From JADCRZ01 sp965200945 (GTDB lineage Bacteria > Bacteroidota > Bacteroidia > Chitinophagales > Chitinophagaceae), in assembly GCA_965200945.1 (NCBI GenBank), contig OZ241749.1:4712001-4776000 (forward strand): a stretch of 64,000 nucleotides of DNA. Direction: 5' to 3'. The translations under genes were made by a program, and so were the position numbers. Under the pieces are notes generated by a model, which saw only the letters and a list, made by a program, of their open reading frames with translations, searched no databases and was not told the origin of the DNA. Below, one piece after another: positions 17,037 through 26,084 of the stretch (its first letter is position 1; each line of letters starts with the position of its first letter).

Positions 17037-17421
17037 ATGACCATTAAAAAGAAGGGTTTGCTGCTTGTTTTATTTGCAGTGTTTTTTTTACATCTGCTTT
17101 CAGCACAAAAAAGCGCTCAAACCGGCAATGGCTTTTACAAACAAGAAATGCAATCGCTGCAAGCCGCTATTCAGAAAAACTTTTATGACAAGGCTTCGGG
17201 ATATTATGTGGTGGTGGTAGATTCTGCAAAACGCGAAAGGAAAAACGGCTACCTGAGGGAATACACTTATCTATGGTCACTATGCGCGCTATACCAGGCA
17301 TCGAACGAGATGGAAAAACTTAATCCGAACATCAAACTTATGGAGCCCATATTGAAAATAATGAACGATTATTACAACACAGCTCCGCCAAAACCCGGTT
17401 ATTCCGATTATATTATGAAAT

Positions 17422-18490
17422 GGCTTTGTTGCATGAATATAGGGAAGAAATAACAGGAGAGATAGCTGAAAATAAAAAGGACGGTCGGAATTTTGAGATG
17501 TGAAGCAACAAAAAACAAACCGTCCAAAGGCTACGAAACGTAGCCGGTACAAACTTACAAACTGGCCAGAATATAACCAAGCACTAAAACACAGAGGCTC
17601 CCTGCACATATGGATGCCGGCAGAACTGGAAAACAAGTGGTACTACCAGGGAGGTAGCCAGAGAGGTGCTCAGTACCTGTACTCTGACAGCTGTATCGAA
17701 ATGGCCTGTATTGTCAAGGAAGTATACCATCTTGGCTACCGGCAGACACAAGGGTTCCTGGAATCATTGGTAGCTTTCAGGGGCTGGAAGCTCAAAGTGC
17801 CGGATTACAGCGTGATCAACCGCAGGCATAAAAGACTGCATCCGGAAGTTAAAGGCGCTGACAGCCCGGACAAGTACATTGTTATCGACAGCACGGGAGC
17901 CAAGGTATATGGAGAAGGAGAATGGAAGGTAAGACAACATGGTTGGTCGAAGCACCGCACCTGGAGAAAGATCCACCTGGCGGTGGATGAAAGTACGGGA
18001 GTGATAGAAAGCTGTGCGATGACCACCAACAGCGTGGATGATGCAGCCATGGCAGGCATTTTACTGGACGGCGTACAGGGAAAGGTAAAGAAGCTGGCAG
18101 CAGATGGCGCCTATGATAAGAAGAAGGTGTACCGGGAGTTGGATGAAAGGAAGATAAAGCCGGTGATACCGCCACGTAAAAATGCACGGATCACAAAGCA
18201 CGGAAACAGTGGAGGCAGGGCGCTGCCCAGGGACAAAGCGATCCGCCGGATCAGAAAAGCAGGCAGAAAGAACTGGAAGAAGCAGTCGGGCTATCACAGG
18301 CGCAGCATAGCGGAGTCGGCGATGTTCAGATTAAAGAGCCAGTTTGGAGAAAAACTTTGTTCCAGAGATATAGAACAGCAGAAAGTGGAGGTGAGATTCA
18401 GGTGTTGCGCTTTGAACAAGATGACCAGTATAGGAATGCCTGCATCCATCAAAGTTAGAGCAGCTTAGAAAGTATTCGTGCAACAAAGCC
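17422..18490 (+). mobile_element. IS5-family, IS903-group insertion sequence, complete
   Basis: 1069 bp with 18-bp terminal inverted repeats, GGCTTTGTTGCATGAATA on the left and GGCTTTGTTGCACGAATA (read inward) on the right, one mismatch. A 9-bp target duplication TTATGAAAT is intact on both sides (17413-17421 and 18491-18499). Size, end sequence and 9-bp duplication are all those of the IS903 group. The perfect duplication points to a recent insertion. Confidence 0.96.
17500..18468 (+). CDS. IS903-type transposase
   Basis: A 322-aa DDE transposase. The DUF4372/IS903 N-terminal part shows YKLTNWPEYNQALKHRGSL and MPAELENKWYY. The catalytic core has VIDSTGAKVYGEGEWKVRQHG (D at residue 130), KLAADGAYDKKKVYREL (D near 200) and RRSIAESAMFRLKSQFG (E near 270), followed by a basic C-terminal tail. 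It reads in the same direction as the disrupted GH76 gene. The frame is intact. Confidence 0.95.
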   Translation: MKQQKTNRPKATKRSRYKLTNWPEYNQALKHRGSLHIWMPAELENKWYYQGGSQRGAQYLYSDSCIEMACIVKEVYHLGYRQTQGFLESLVAFRGWKLKVPDYSVINRRHKRLHPEVKGADSPDKYIVIDSTGAKVYGEGEWKVRQHGWSKHRTWRKIHLAVDESTGVIESCAMTTNSVDDAAMAGILLDGVQGKVKKLAADGAYDKKKVYRELDERKIKPVIPPRKNARITKHGNSGGRALPRDKAIRRIRKAGRKNWKKQSGYHRRSIAESAMFRLKSQFGEKLCSRDIEQQKVEVRFRCCALNKMTSIGMPASIKVRAA

Positions 18491-19284
18491 TTATGAAATT
18501 AAAACCGGGAGAGCGTTATTATGATGATAACCAGTGGATCGGTATTACCGCTTTAGATGCCTTTGCAAGAACAAAGCAGCAATCGAACCTCGATCTCGGT
18601 AAATTGATATACGATTTTATGATGACCGGATACGACCAGGTTTTAGGCGGAGGAATGTACTGGAAGGAAGGATCAAAAAGTTCAAAGAATACCTGCTCAA
18701 ATGGTCCGGGAATTCTTGTTGCGCTGCAATTGTACAAGGCTTCAAAAAATAAAGCCTACCTGGATACCGCGTTGAAAATATTCAACTGGACAAACAGCAA
18801 ATTGCAAACACCTTCAAAGTTATATTATGATAACATAAGCACAAAAGACGGCAGCATAAGTAAGGCTGTATTTTCTTATAATACAGGTACCATGCTTGAG
18901 TCAAATGTGTATTTATATGAATGCACTGGCGATAAAAAATATTTGCAGCAAGCAAATAGGATTGCCGATAGTTCTCTTGTGTTCTTTTATGGCCGTGAAA
19001 TGTTCAGAGATGGTTATTGGTTCAACGCAGTGTTATTAAGGGCTTACCAGCATTTGCTGAGATACAACAATGACACCAGGTACATTATGGGGTTCAAAAA
19101 ATGTTTGGATGCTGCCCTGCAGAACGAAAAAAATCAAGAGGGATTGTTCACCGGAAAAGATGGTGTGCAAAACCTGGTTGAACACGGAGGAATGCTCGAA
19201 ATACTGGCCCGTTTTGCCTGGCTCGAAAACCGGTATGATCTGACAGGACCGGGTTTGTCTTTTTCTACAGTATCCCGAAAATGA

Positions 19285-19558
19285 TTGGATCGGAAAAGTT
19301 ATGATTTATTTCTGCGAAGTATTCAATAAGGGTTTTCAGTACTTAGAACGTGAAAGGATTGAGTTGGATCAACAGTCAACTATTTTATCATCACATTCTA
19401 AAAAAATAAGAGTAGAAGAATCATGGACATCAGTTCCGGAGTTAAAAGGACTGATGGCCGTTTCATCTCTTATAATGTCTTGAAAAAAGGTAATAAACTG
19501 GTGATAATTATCCAATAGCGAATGTAAGGGTGCGGATGAATATTTTTAAATAAATAAA
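19285..19558 (+). other. Gap after GH76 with a short unassigned frame
   Basis: A 31-codon frame at 19423-19518 (VKRTDGRFISYNVLKKGNKL then VIIIQ) looks like the beta-rich tail of a lost protein, possibly a glycosidase C-terminus, but it is too short to assign. A second overlapping 60-aa frame (19301-19483) has no recognisable features. Confidence 0.3.
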
Positions 19559-20728
19559 ATGAATGAAGTATTTTTTCTCCGATGGTTATGCTGTCTTTTT
19601 CTGATAACTGTTCAGGATCTTGCTATTTCAAAACCGGTTATATCCCCTCCTGTAAGCGGGCATGGAAGTGAAGCAGAAAAGCCTTCCATCAGTAAAGAAC
19701 TTTTTGGTGAAACTGAAGGACAGAAAATTTACCGCTATACGCTCAAAAACAACAAGCATATGGTGGTTAAGGTGATAAATTTCGGCGCCTCGATTACCGA
19801 TATCGTCACCCCTGATAAAAACGGCGAAATGGGAAGCGTGGTTCTTGGTTTTGATTCGCTTAGCGGTTACACAGGCCGGATGAATGCCCTGATGGGAGCG
19901 GCGGTGGGCCGCGTGGCTAATCGTATCGCGAATAAAAAGTTCACATTGGATGGGAAAGAGTACATGTTAAGTTCATATATACACGGTGGTGTGCGCGGCT
20001 TCGACAAAAAAATATGGAACATAGAGGAATTGCCGGGAAAAAAGGAAGTGGCGCTGAAACTGACCTATCTAAGTAAAGACGGCGAAGAAGGTTATCCCGG
20101 AAATTTGAACGTTGCGATAACCTATACGCTCACGAACAACAACGAGCTCAAAATCGCTTATACTGCTACAACGGATAAGGCAACACCTGTAGTTCTTACC
20201 AACCATTCGTATTTTAATCTTTCCGGCGGCAAAGACAATAAAGTTCTGGGCACGGAGTTGATCATTTCAGGCGACAAGTACTTAGAGTCCGGTAAGGAAG
20301 GAATCCCTACCGGTAAATTCGTTGATGTACGGGAAACACCTTTCGACTTCACCAACACACAAACTATCGGCAGCCGGATTGCCGAAAACAATGAGCAATT
20401 GAAATTCGGGAACGGATATGATGTTACCTATGTTTTACGCAACCAAACAGGCGGCATGGCCCTGGCTGCCAAGGCTTGCGAGCCTGTAAGCGGCAGGGTG
20501 ATGGAAGTTTCTACCATCGAGCCAGGAGTAGTATTTTACACGGGTAACTATTTAAACGAACGAGTAAAAGGAAGAGGGGGAAAGCCATTCTCAAAAAATG
20601 GCGCCTTTTGCCTGGAGACACAGCATTTTCCGGATTCACCAAACCAGCCGGGTTTTCCAAATACAATTTTAAGACCTGGTGAAACTTTCAGATCACTCAC
20701 CGTTTACAAGTTTTCAGTACGTCGCTAA
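19559..20728 (+). CDS. galM: Aldose 1-epimerase (mutarotase), probably exported
   Basis: A 389-aa protein interconverting alpha and beta anomers of aldoses. After a hydrophobic N-terminal segment (residues ~8-25) the galactose mutarotase domain starts at ~45 with ELFGETEGQKIYRYTLKNN. Landmarks are VKVINFGASITDIVTPDKNG, GAAVGRVANRI, HGGVRGFDKKIW (conserved His), VVLTNHSYFNLSGG (catalytic His) and the C-terminal VVFYTGNYLN and FCLETQHFPDSPNQPGFPN with the catalytic Glu in LETQ. It follows the disrupted GH76 and precedes GH9 on the same strand, so it probably processes sugars released outside or in the periplasm. Confidence 0.94.
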   Translation: MNEVFFLRWLCCLFLITVQDLAISKPVISPPVSGHGSEAEKPSISKELFGETEGQKIYRYTLKNNKHMVVKVINFGASITDIVTPDKNGEMGSVVLGFDSLSGYTGRMNALMGAAVGRVANRIANKKFTLDGKEYMLSSYIHGGVRGFDKKIWNIEELPGKKEVALKLTYLSKDGEEGYPGNLNVAITYTLTNNNELKIAYTATTDKATPVVLTNHSYFNLSGGKDNKVLGTELIISGDKYLESGKEGIPTGKFVDVRETPFDFTNTQTIGSRIAENNEQLKFGNGYDVTYVLRNQTGGMALAAKACEPVSGRVMEVSTIEPGVVFYTGNYLNERVKGRGGKPFSKNGAFCLETQHFPDSPNQPGFPNTILRPGETFRSLTVYKFSVRR

Positions 20729-20867
20729 ATTTATCGGTACAAAGAAACTTATAATAGTCCCTACTTTCAGGACCAGCAGATTAAGGATTTAAGTTACTAT
20801 TTGCTGTTAATGGCCTCATGTTTCAAGCTGCGTTCTTTGAAAGTTCAGTATGCCGGTGATTGGGCGA

Positions 20868-21087
20868 TTATCTGGTGGTATGGTGCGGTTTGTCTTTATA
20901 GTAAGCGATCCACTTCTGCACACCCTCTATCAGTTCAAATTTATCTTCAGCCGGATGCTGAAATATGCGATCATATTTGACAGACTTCCAGAACCGGTTG
21001 ATCTAGACGTTATCCAGCGCCCTGCCTTTCCCATCCATGGAGATTTGAATATCCTGGCTCTCTTGGTACTGCGTCCTTTTTGAAACC
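20868..21087 (-). pseudogene. Decayed IS3-family transposase (OrfB integrase core) fragment
   Basis: Read on the minus strand, one frame gives IQISMDGKGRALDNV, an amber stop, then INRFWKSVKYDRIFQHPAED and WIAYYKDKPHH before another stop. This is the second-Asp to Glu region of the IS3-family rve domain (consensus SMDGKGRAxDNxFIERxWRSxKYE...HH/RPHQ). Frame breaks upstream (~21087) and loss of the rest show it is a fossil. It occupies the 765-bp gap between galM and GH9, and no matching ends or target duplication are visible. Confidence 0.75.
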
Positions 21088-21493
21088 TATACACCTGTCA
21101 TTAACTAAAGAAACAGGCAAACAGCCTGTAGCCCAACCCGATGGTCTCCCTGCGTTCGAGCCGCGGGCAGGCTTGAAAATGGAAGAAATCTCACCTTTGT
21201 TGCGGTAGCAGCAAACGTATGAGAAGTACAATATTACTTTCCCGCGCAAACAATTCTTTCTCGCATGGCCAAGTATTGTTATGGTCCGCTGTTTCTACTG
21301 CGGACTTTCCATTAATAAGGACAGATGAATCTTCTTTTAGCATCAAAGCAACGATTGATAACCTGGAAGTGCCACGGAATTGAAAATTAAGGGACTGTGC
21401 GGTGTTATGGAAAGACTTGTGTGGCACTTTACTGTTTACCTTTATCCATTGGCGACCGGATCGATCGGGAACCATCATTTATTTTGCATTAAC

Positions 21494-24022
21494 ATGAGAA
21501 TACGAAAATTTGTATCAGTTGCGGTGTTCCTGCTGGCAGCATTCAATTATTCTTCAGGCCAGGATTTGAAACTCAATGACCTTGAGTATTTCGAGACACA
21601 AGGCGTCAACGTACTTGTCTACAGTAATCTGTTTAACGGAGGGTTCAACGACGAAAAGAATGCCGGGATTGAATTGATTCACCATGGCGTCAGAACGGCG
21701 CAGGGTGGCGCGGTGAGACTATCCAGCACCCCGGAGCAGTGGGACCTGGTTCCCGTAGTATCAAACCGGAAAATAGACCGTGTCACGAAAACCATCGAAG
21801 CTACTTTAAGGTATGAAGATTACAATTTCGATTCGCGGGTAGTTGTCGCGGCCAAAGGCAAAGGGGTGGAAATCTCTGTGTACCTTGATAAGCCCGTTCC
21901 CAAAGCACTGGAAGGGAGCGCCGGATTTAACCTTGAATTTCTGCCCTCGCAATACTGGCAAAAGGCCTATGTGATGGACGGGCGGTATAACCGGTTTCCG
22001 CGGTATGTGGTGGGTAATACCATCACGAGGCCGAACAGTGAAAAACCAAAGCAGTATAAAGGTTATAATACTTCCGACGACAGGGGTACCGGCAGATGGA
22101 TTGATCCGCTTCCGCTAGAAACGGGGCGCACATTTCTCCTTGCGCCGGATGAACCGTCGCGCATGGTGAAAATAACATCGCCCGATGCCGATCTGATGCT
22201 GTATGATGGCCGAATGCTGGCACAAAATGGCTGGTTTGTAGTCCGCAGTTTACTTCCGGCAGGAAAAACCGGGAAGGTTTTGACCTGGACGGTTGAGCCC
22301 AATGCTATCAAGGGCTGGATACGGGAGCCCAATATCGGCTTCTCCCAGGTGGGCTATCTCCCTTCGCAACCAAAGGTCGCTGTCATTGAACTCGACAAGA
22401 ATGACAAAGCGCTCGCCACTTCATCGGTATACAAAATAGGCGAAGACGGCAACGCTGTCAAAGTATTTACCGGCAATACCGCCTCGTGGGGTAACTATTA
22501 CAAATACCATTATGTGAAATTCGACTTTTCATCCATCACAAACCCCGGTATTTACTACATACAATACGGAAACTTTAAAACGAATGACTTTCTAATTCAA
22601 AATAACGTGTACGATCAGATCACCGATGCCACCAGTGATGTATGGATCCCGATCCATATGGATCATATGATTGTAAACGAGGCTTACAGGGTATGGCATG
22701 GCGAGCCTTTCAAAGAAGGGTATCGCCAGGCGCCCCCAAACACCGACCACTTCGACCTTCATGCGCAGGGGCCTACTACCGATACCAAATATAAAGCGCT
22801 CGAACTGATCCCCGGATTGAATGTAGGGGGCTTTTTCGATGCCGGGGATTTCGATATCGAGACCGGATCAAATATTGGTGTAGTGCAGAACTTCGTCCGG
22901 ACCTGGGAATACTTTAAACCATTGCGCGATGAGACTTTTGTTGACCAGAAGCAGCGGTATGTTGATATTCACCGGCCGGATGGAACGCCGGACATACTGC
23001 AGTTTATCGAGCATGGAACCCTGAACCTGGTAGCGCAGGCAGAGATTGTCGGCCACATGACACAAACGCTCTCCAATTCCGTTCTTGACAATTACCATCA
23101 CCTCGGCGACGCGGCCTCCATCACGGACGGCCTCCCGTACAATCCGAAACTGGGCCCGTACGAAAAGGCAAGTGACGGCCGGTCGAGTGGGGTGAAGGAC
23201 GACATGTGGGCATTTACAAGCCGCAACCCTGGCCTCGACCTGAGCGCAGCATCCATGTTTGCCGCAGCAAGCCGGGCGCTGAAGGGGTATAACGACGATC
23301 TCTCAGCCAGGGCGTTGCAACAGTCAAAAAGGCTGTTACAAGAATCAACGGAATTGCTTGCCAATCAGCCGCAGGACAGTTCAGGCAGGCGCGGTAGATC
23401 CGATATCGGCACAAATCTTCAGTTATACATCTCAACCGGTGAAAAACAATACCTTGATAAATTTCAGCAGCTTCTATGGCCGGCTCTTGACCGTAACGTA
23501 CCTTTTGTACTGCTGACGGCGTTGGATGCGATACCGCATATGGATGCATCCTTTAAAGAAAAACTCCGGCCTTATATGGCAAAATACAAAGCGTATATCG
23601 ATCAGCTCGACAAGGACAATCCATACGGTGTGCCCATTGGACTGGGTAACTGGGCAGGCAGCGGAGACGTGGTGAACTTTGGCACCACCATTTGCTTTGC
23701 CAGCAAGTATTTCCCCGATATTATAGACAAGAGCCATGCTTTCAAGGCCGCTAACTGGCTGTTTGGTTGCCATCCGTACCACAATTATTCGTTGGTGGCA
23801 ACGGTAGGGGCTACACGACCCAAAGCAGTTTTTTATGGCAATAACAGGGCTGATTTTTCCTTTATCCCGGGCAATGTTGCTCCCGGCTTATTATTCAGAA
23901 AACCGGACCATTTCGAGAATTATGACGACTGGCCATTTTTCTGGGGACAGAACGAGGGTACCATTGGCGGAAATACAAGTTATTTGATTTTTGGATCAGC
24001 TTTCAAGAATTCAGTGAAATAG
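21494..24022 (+). CDS. GH9 family glycoside hydrolase, secreted
   Basis: An 842-aa enzyme from ATG at 21494; a longer frame to 21380 lacks a signal peptide, whereas this start gives MRIRKFVSVAVFLLAAFNYSSG. An N-terminal beta-rich region (~25-270) precedes the CelD_N-type Ig-like domain (IGFSQVGYLPSQPKVAVIE to FRTNDFLI-like segment, ~280-370) and the (alpha/alpha)6 GH9 barrel. The barrel has VGGFFDAGDFD (DAGD motif with the nucleophile-activating Asp pair near 485), LFGCHPYHNYS and a C-terminal WGQNEGTIGGN that could supply the catalytic Glu. GH9 enzymes are mostly beta-1,4-glucanases or exo-glucosaminidases. Presence in an alpha-mannan locus is unexpected, so the substrate is open. Confidence 0.85.
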   Translation: MRIRKFVSVAVFLLAAFNYSSGQDLKLNDLEYFETQGVNVLVYSNLFNGGFNDEKNAGIELIHHGVRTAQGGAVRLSSTPEQWDLVPVVSNRKIDRVTKTIEATLRYEDYNFDSRVVVAAKGKGVEISVYLDKPVPKALEGSAGFNLEFLPSQYWQKAYVMDGRYNRFPRYVVGNTITRPNSEKPKQYKGYNTSDDRGTGRWIDPLPLETGRTFLLAPDEPSRMVKITSPDADLMLYDGRMLAQNGWFVVRSLLPAGKTGKVLTWTVEPNAIKGWIREPNIGFSQVGYLPSQPKVAVIELDKNDKALATSSVYKIGEDGNAVKVFTGNTASWGNYYKYHYVKFDFSSITNPGIYYIQYGNFKTNDFLIQNNVYDQITDATSDVWIPIHMDHMIVNEAYRVWHGEPFKEGYRQAPPNTDHFDLHAQGPTTDTKYKALELIPGLNVGGFFDAGDFDIETGSNIGVVQNFVRTWEYFKPLRDETFVDQKQRYVDIHRPDGTPDILQFIEHGTLNLVAQAEIVGHMTQTLSNSVLDNYHHLGDAASITDGLPYNPKLGPYEKASDGRSSGVKDDMWAFTSRNPGLDLSAASMFAAASRALKGYNDDLSARALQQSKRLLQESTELLANQPQDSSGRRGRSDIGTNLQLYISTGEKQYLDKFQQLLWPALDRNVPFVLLTALDAIPHMDASFKEKLRPYMAKYKAYIDQLDKDNPYGVPIGLGNWAGSGDVVNFGTTICFASKYFPDIIDKSHAFKAANWLFGCHPYHNYSLVATVGATRPKAVFYGNNRADFSFIPGNVAPGLLFRKPDHFENYDDWPFFWGQNEGTIGGNTSYLIFGSAFKNSVK

Positions 24023-24580
24023 AAAGAGGGAAAAGGCGAAAAGGGATATCACATAGCAAATCCGGGTAAAAAGGTTCTTCGTGAATTCTGGCGATATAAT
24101 GCATAAGCTGTTGATCATAAATATGATAAAATACTGTACATCTTGTTTTGATTGATTTGTGAATTTAATTTTATTACTTTAAAAGTAGGTTAAGTCCAAG
24201 CACCGGTTCAGTTTCATGTTTCATTTAAGAACAGAGTATGCCTCAATCGTAGGACAGATAATGTTGGGTATCAAGATGAATATTTCTGTCTTGAATACCT
24301 GTCCTGATTCCGGGGTACACTATACTTCCGTTTGCACCATCGTCAAAACTTCAAACTGATCTGATAAGCCAAATACAAGCTCTTCTGAAAGCATTCATGT
24401 GTTCAGCGTATAACTATCATCCAAGCAACCAGGAAAGTTAAATAGCCACCACCAAAATTGATGCAGAACCAATTTGCATCGTTGTTCCAGGTTCAGGCAC
24501 AGCAGCGCAAATGCTGCGGTAACGAACAAAAATCTGTTGACCAGAGATGACCTAGCTTTACCCCTTGTCAGAAATTAATT
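24023..24580. other. 558-bp gap with one imperfect hairpin
   Basis: No ORF of note. An imperfect inverted repeat at 24251-24305 pairs AGGACAG with CTGTCCT and, inside it, GGTATCAAG with CTTGAATACC (one bulge). It may be a decayed repeat or an RNA structure; nothing else is recognisable. Confidence 0.35.
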
Positions 24581-26044
24581 ATGCAAACAGATAAAAGAGA
24601 ATATGATGCGGTGGTAGTGGGGGCGGGGCCCAACGGGTTGGCAGCAGCCATTGTGCTGCAGCAGCAGGGCTTGTCTGTCTTGCTGCTGGAAGCGGCTGGT
24701 GAAATAGGCGGCGGTTTGCGCACAGCGCAACTGACGCTGCCCGGTTTTTATCACGATGTGTGTTCGGCCATCCATCCGCTGGCGGCCGGCTCCCCCTTTT
24801 TCAAAACGCTGCCTCTGAAGAAATGGGGCCTTGAATTTGTTTCACCTGCGCTGGCAGCCGCGCATCCCTTCGATGACGGAACAGCCGCCGTACTAAGCCG
24901 CTCGCTGGCCGATACGGCCCGGTTGCTGGGAGCAGACAGCAAACCTTACCTCGAACTGATGCAGCCCGTCGTGGAAGACTGGCCGCAGTTGCTGCCCGAG
25001 ATCCTGGGCCCGTTGCATATTCCGCGCCACCCGGTTGTGATGGCGCAGTTTGGTGTAAAAGCGCTGCAACCCGCCACCTGGCTCTCCAAACGCTTCAGCA
25101 CCCGGAACGCAAAAGGGTTGTTTGCGGGGATGGCCGCTCATTCCATCCAGCCTTTATCTAATTACGCTACTTCCGCCATCGCCCTTGTGCTGATGGCAGC
25201 CGGCCACCGCGAAGACTGGCCCATACCCAAAGGCGGCTCTTTCCGGATCGCGGAAGCGCTGGGAAAATACTTTGAATCGCTGGGCGGACAGATCGAGCGA
25301 AATTTCCTTGTTTCCTCGCTGCAGCAGCTGCCTTCTGCAAAGGCCGTCCTCTTTGATGTTACACCGCGTCAGTTGCTGCAGATCGCCGGGCACCGTTTCT
25401 CGTCTGTATATCGCCACCAGCTGCAACGGTACCGCTATGGCATGGGCGTGTTCAAGGTAGACTGGGCGCTGGATACACCCATTCCTTTTACGGCCGACGT
25501 TGCCCGGCAGGCGGGTACGGTTCACATTGGCAACACCTTCGAGGAGATCGCCAGGTCGGAGCAGGAGTCGGCGCGTGGGAAGATCGCGGAGAAACCTTTT
25601 GTACTGCTGGCCCAGCAAAGCCTCTTCGACAACACGCGTGCACCCGCAGGCAAGCACACAGCCTGGGCATATTGTCATGTACCCAACGGTTCAACTACGG
25701 ATATGACCGGGGTCATCGAGAAACAAGTGGAGCGGTTTGCGCCGGGCTTCCGCGACCGGGTCATCGGGCGGCATGTAATGAACAGCGTTCAGATGGAAGA
25801 GTACAATCCGAATTATATCGGCGGCGATATCAACGGCGGCATCATAGACATCGGTCAGTTGTTCACCCGGCCGGCGCTGCGGTACTCGCCCTACCGCACG
25901 TCTTCAAAAGGATTATACATATGTTCTTCTTCCACGCCGCCCGGAGGCGGGGTGCATGGCATGTGCGGATACCATGCCGCAAGAAGAGCGTTGAAAGATA
26001 TCTTCAATATACACCTCAATCAGTCGCCTGCAGCCCTGACTTAG
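24581..26044 (+). CDS. FAD-dependent phytoene-desaturase/PYROXD2-like oxidoreductase
   Basis: A 487-aa flavoprotein. The dinucleotide-binding Rossmann motif VVVGAGPNGLAAAIVLQQQG sits at residues ~10-29, followed by LLLEAAGEIGGGLRT, the GG doublet typical of carotenoid desaturase-like amine oxidases. PIPKGGSFRIAEAL near 210 and SSSTPPGGGVHGMCGYHAA at the C-terminus are conserved in the PYROXD2-like branch. True carotenoid substrates are unlikely to be assumed, since no crtB or other carotenoid gene is adjacent. It starts at ATG 24581 and is followed after 40 bp by a YeiH-type exporter gene, possibly as one transcript. Confidence 0.85.
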   Translation: MQTDKREYDAVVVGAGPNGLAAAIVLQQQGLSVLLLEAAGEIGGGLRTAQLTLPGFYHDVCSAIHPLAAGSPFFKTLPLKKWGLEFVSPALAAAHPFDDGTAAVLSRSLADTARLLGADSKPYLELMQPVVEDWPQLLPEILGPLHIPRHPVVMAQFGVKALQPATWLSKRFSTRNAKGLFAGMAAHSIQPLSNYATSAIALVLMAAGHREDWPIPKGGSFRIAEALGKYFESLGGQIERNFLVSSLQQLPSAKAVLFDVTPRQLLQIAGHRFSSVYRHQLQRYRYGMGVFKVDWALDTPIPFTADVARQAGTVHIGNTFEEIARSEQESARGKIAEKPFVLLAQQSLFDNTRAPAGKHTAWAYCHVPNGSTTDMTGVIEKQVERFAPGFRDRVIGRHVMNSVQMEEYNPNYIGGDINGGIIDIGQLFTRPALRYSPYRTSSKGLYICSSSTPPGGGVHGMCGYHAARRALKDIFNIHLNQSPAALT

Positions 26045-26084
26045 TCAGGTACATTAATCTATAACAAAACGAATCCATCCACAG

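Larger units (their letters stand above)
17037..19284 (+). pseudogene. GH76 alpha-1,6-mannanase gene split by an IS903-type element
   Basis: The two halves are 17037-17421 and 18500-19284; removing the IS and one 9-bp target copy restores a 389-codon frame with no other damage. The joined protein has a signal peptide (residues ~1-21), KNFYDKASGYYVV, YLREYTYLWSLCALYQA, then YYDDNQWIG with the GH76 catalytic Asp pair at about 137-138, GGGMYWKEG, ACSNGPG-like TCSNGPGILVALQLY and FSYNTGTMLESNVYLYE. GH76 enzymes are endo-alpha-1,6-mannanases that cut the backbone of fungal mannan, which fits the GH92/SusCD neighbours. As it stands the 5' half ends after 10 IS-encoded residues and the 3' half lacks a signal peptide, so no secreted enzyme is made. 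Confidence 0.92.
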
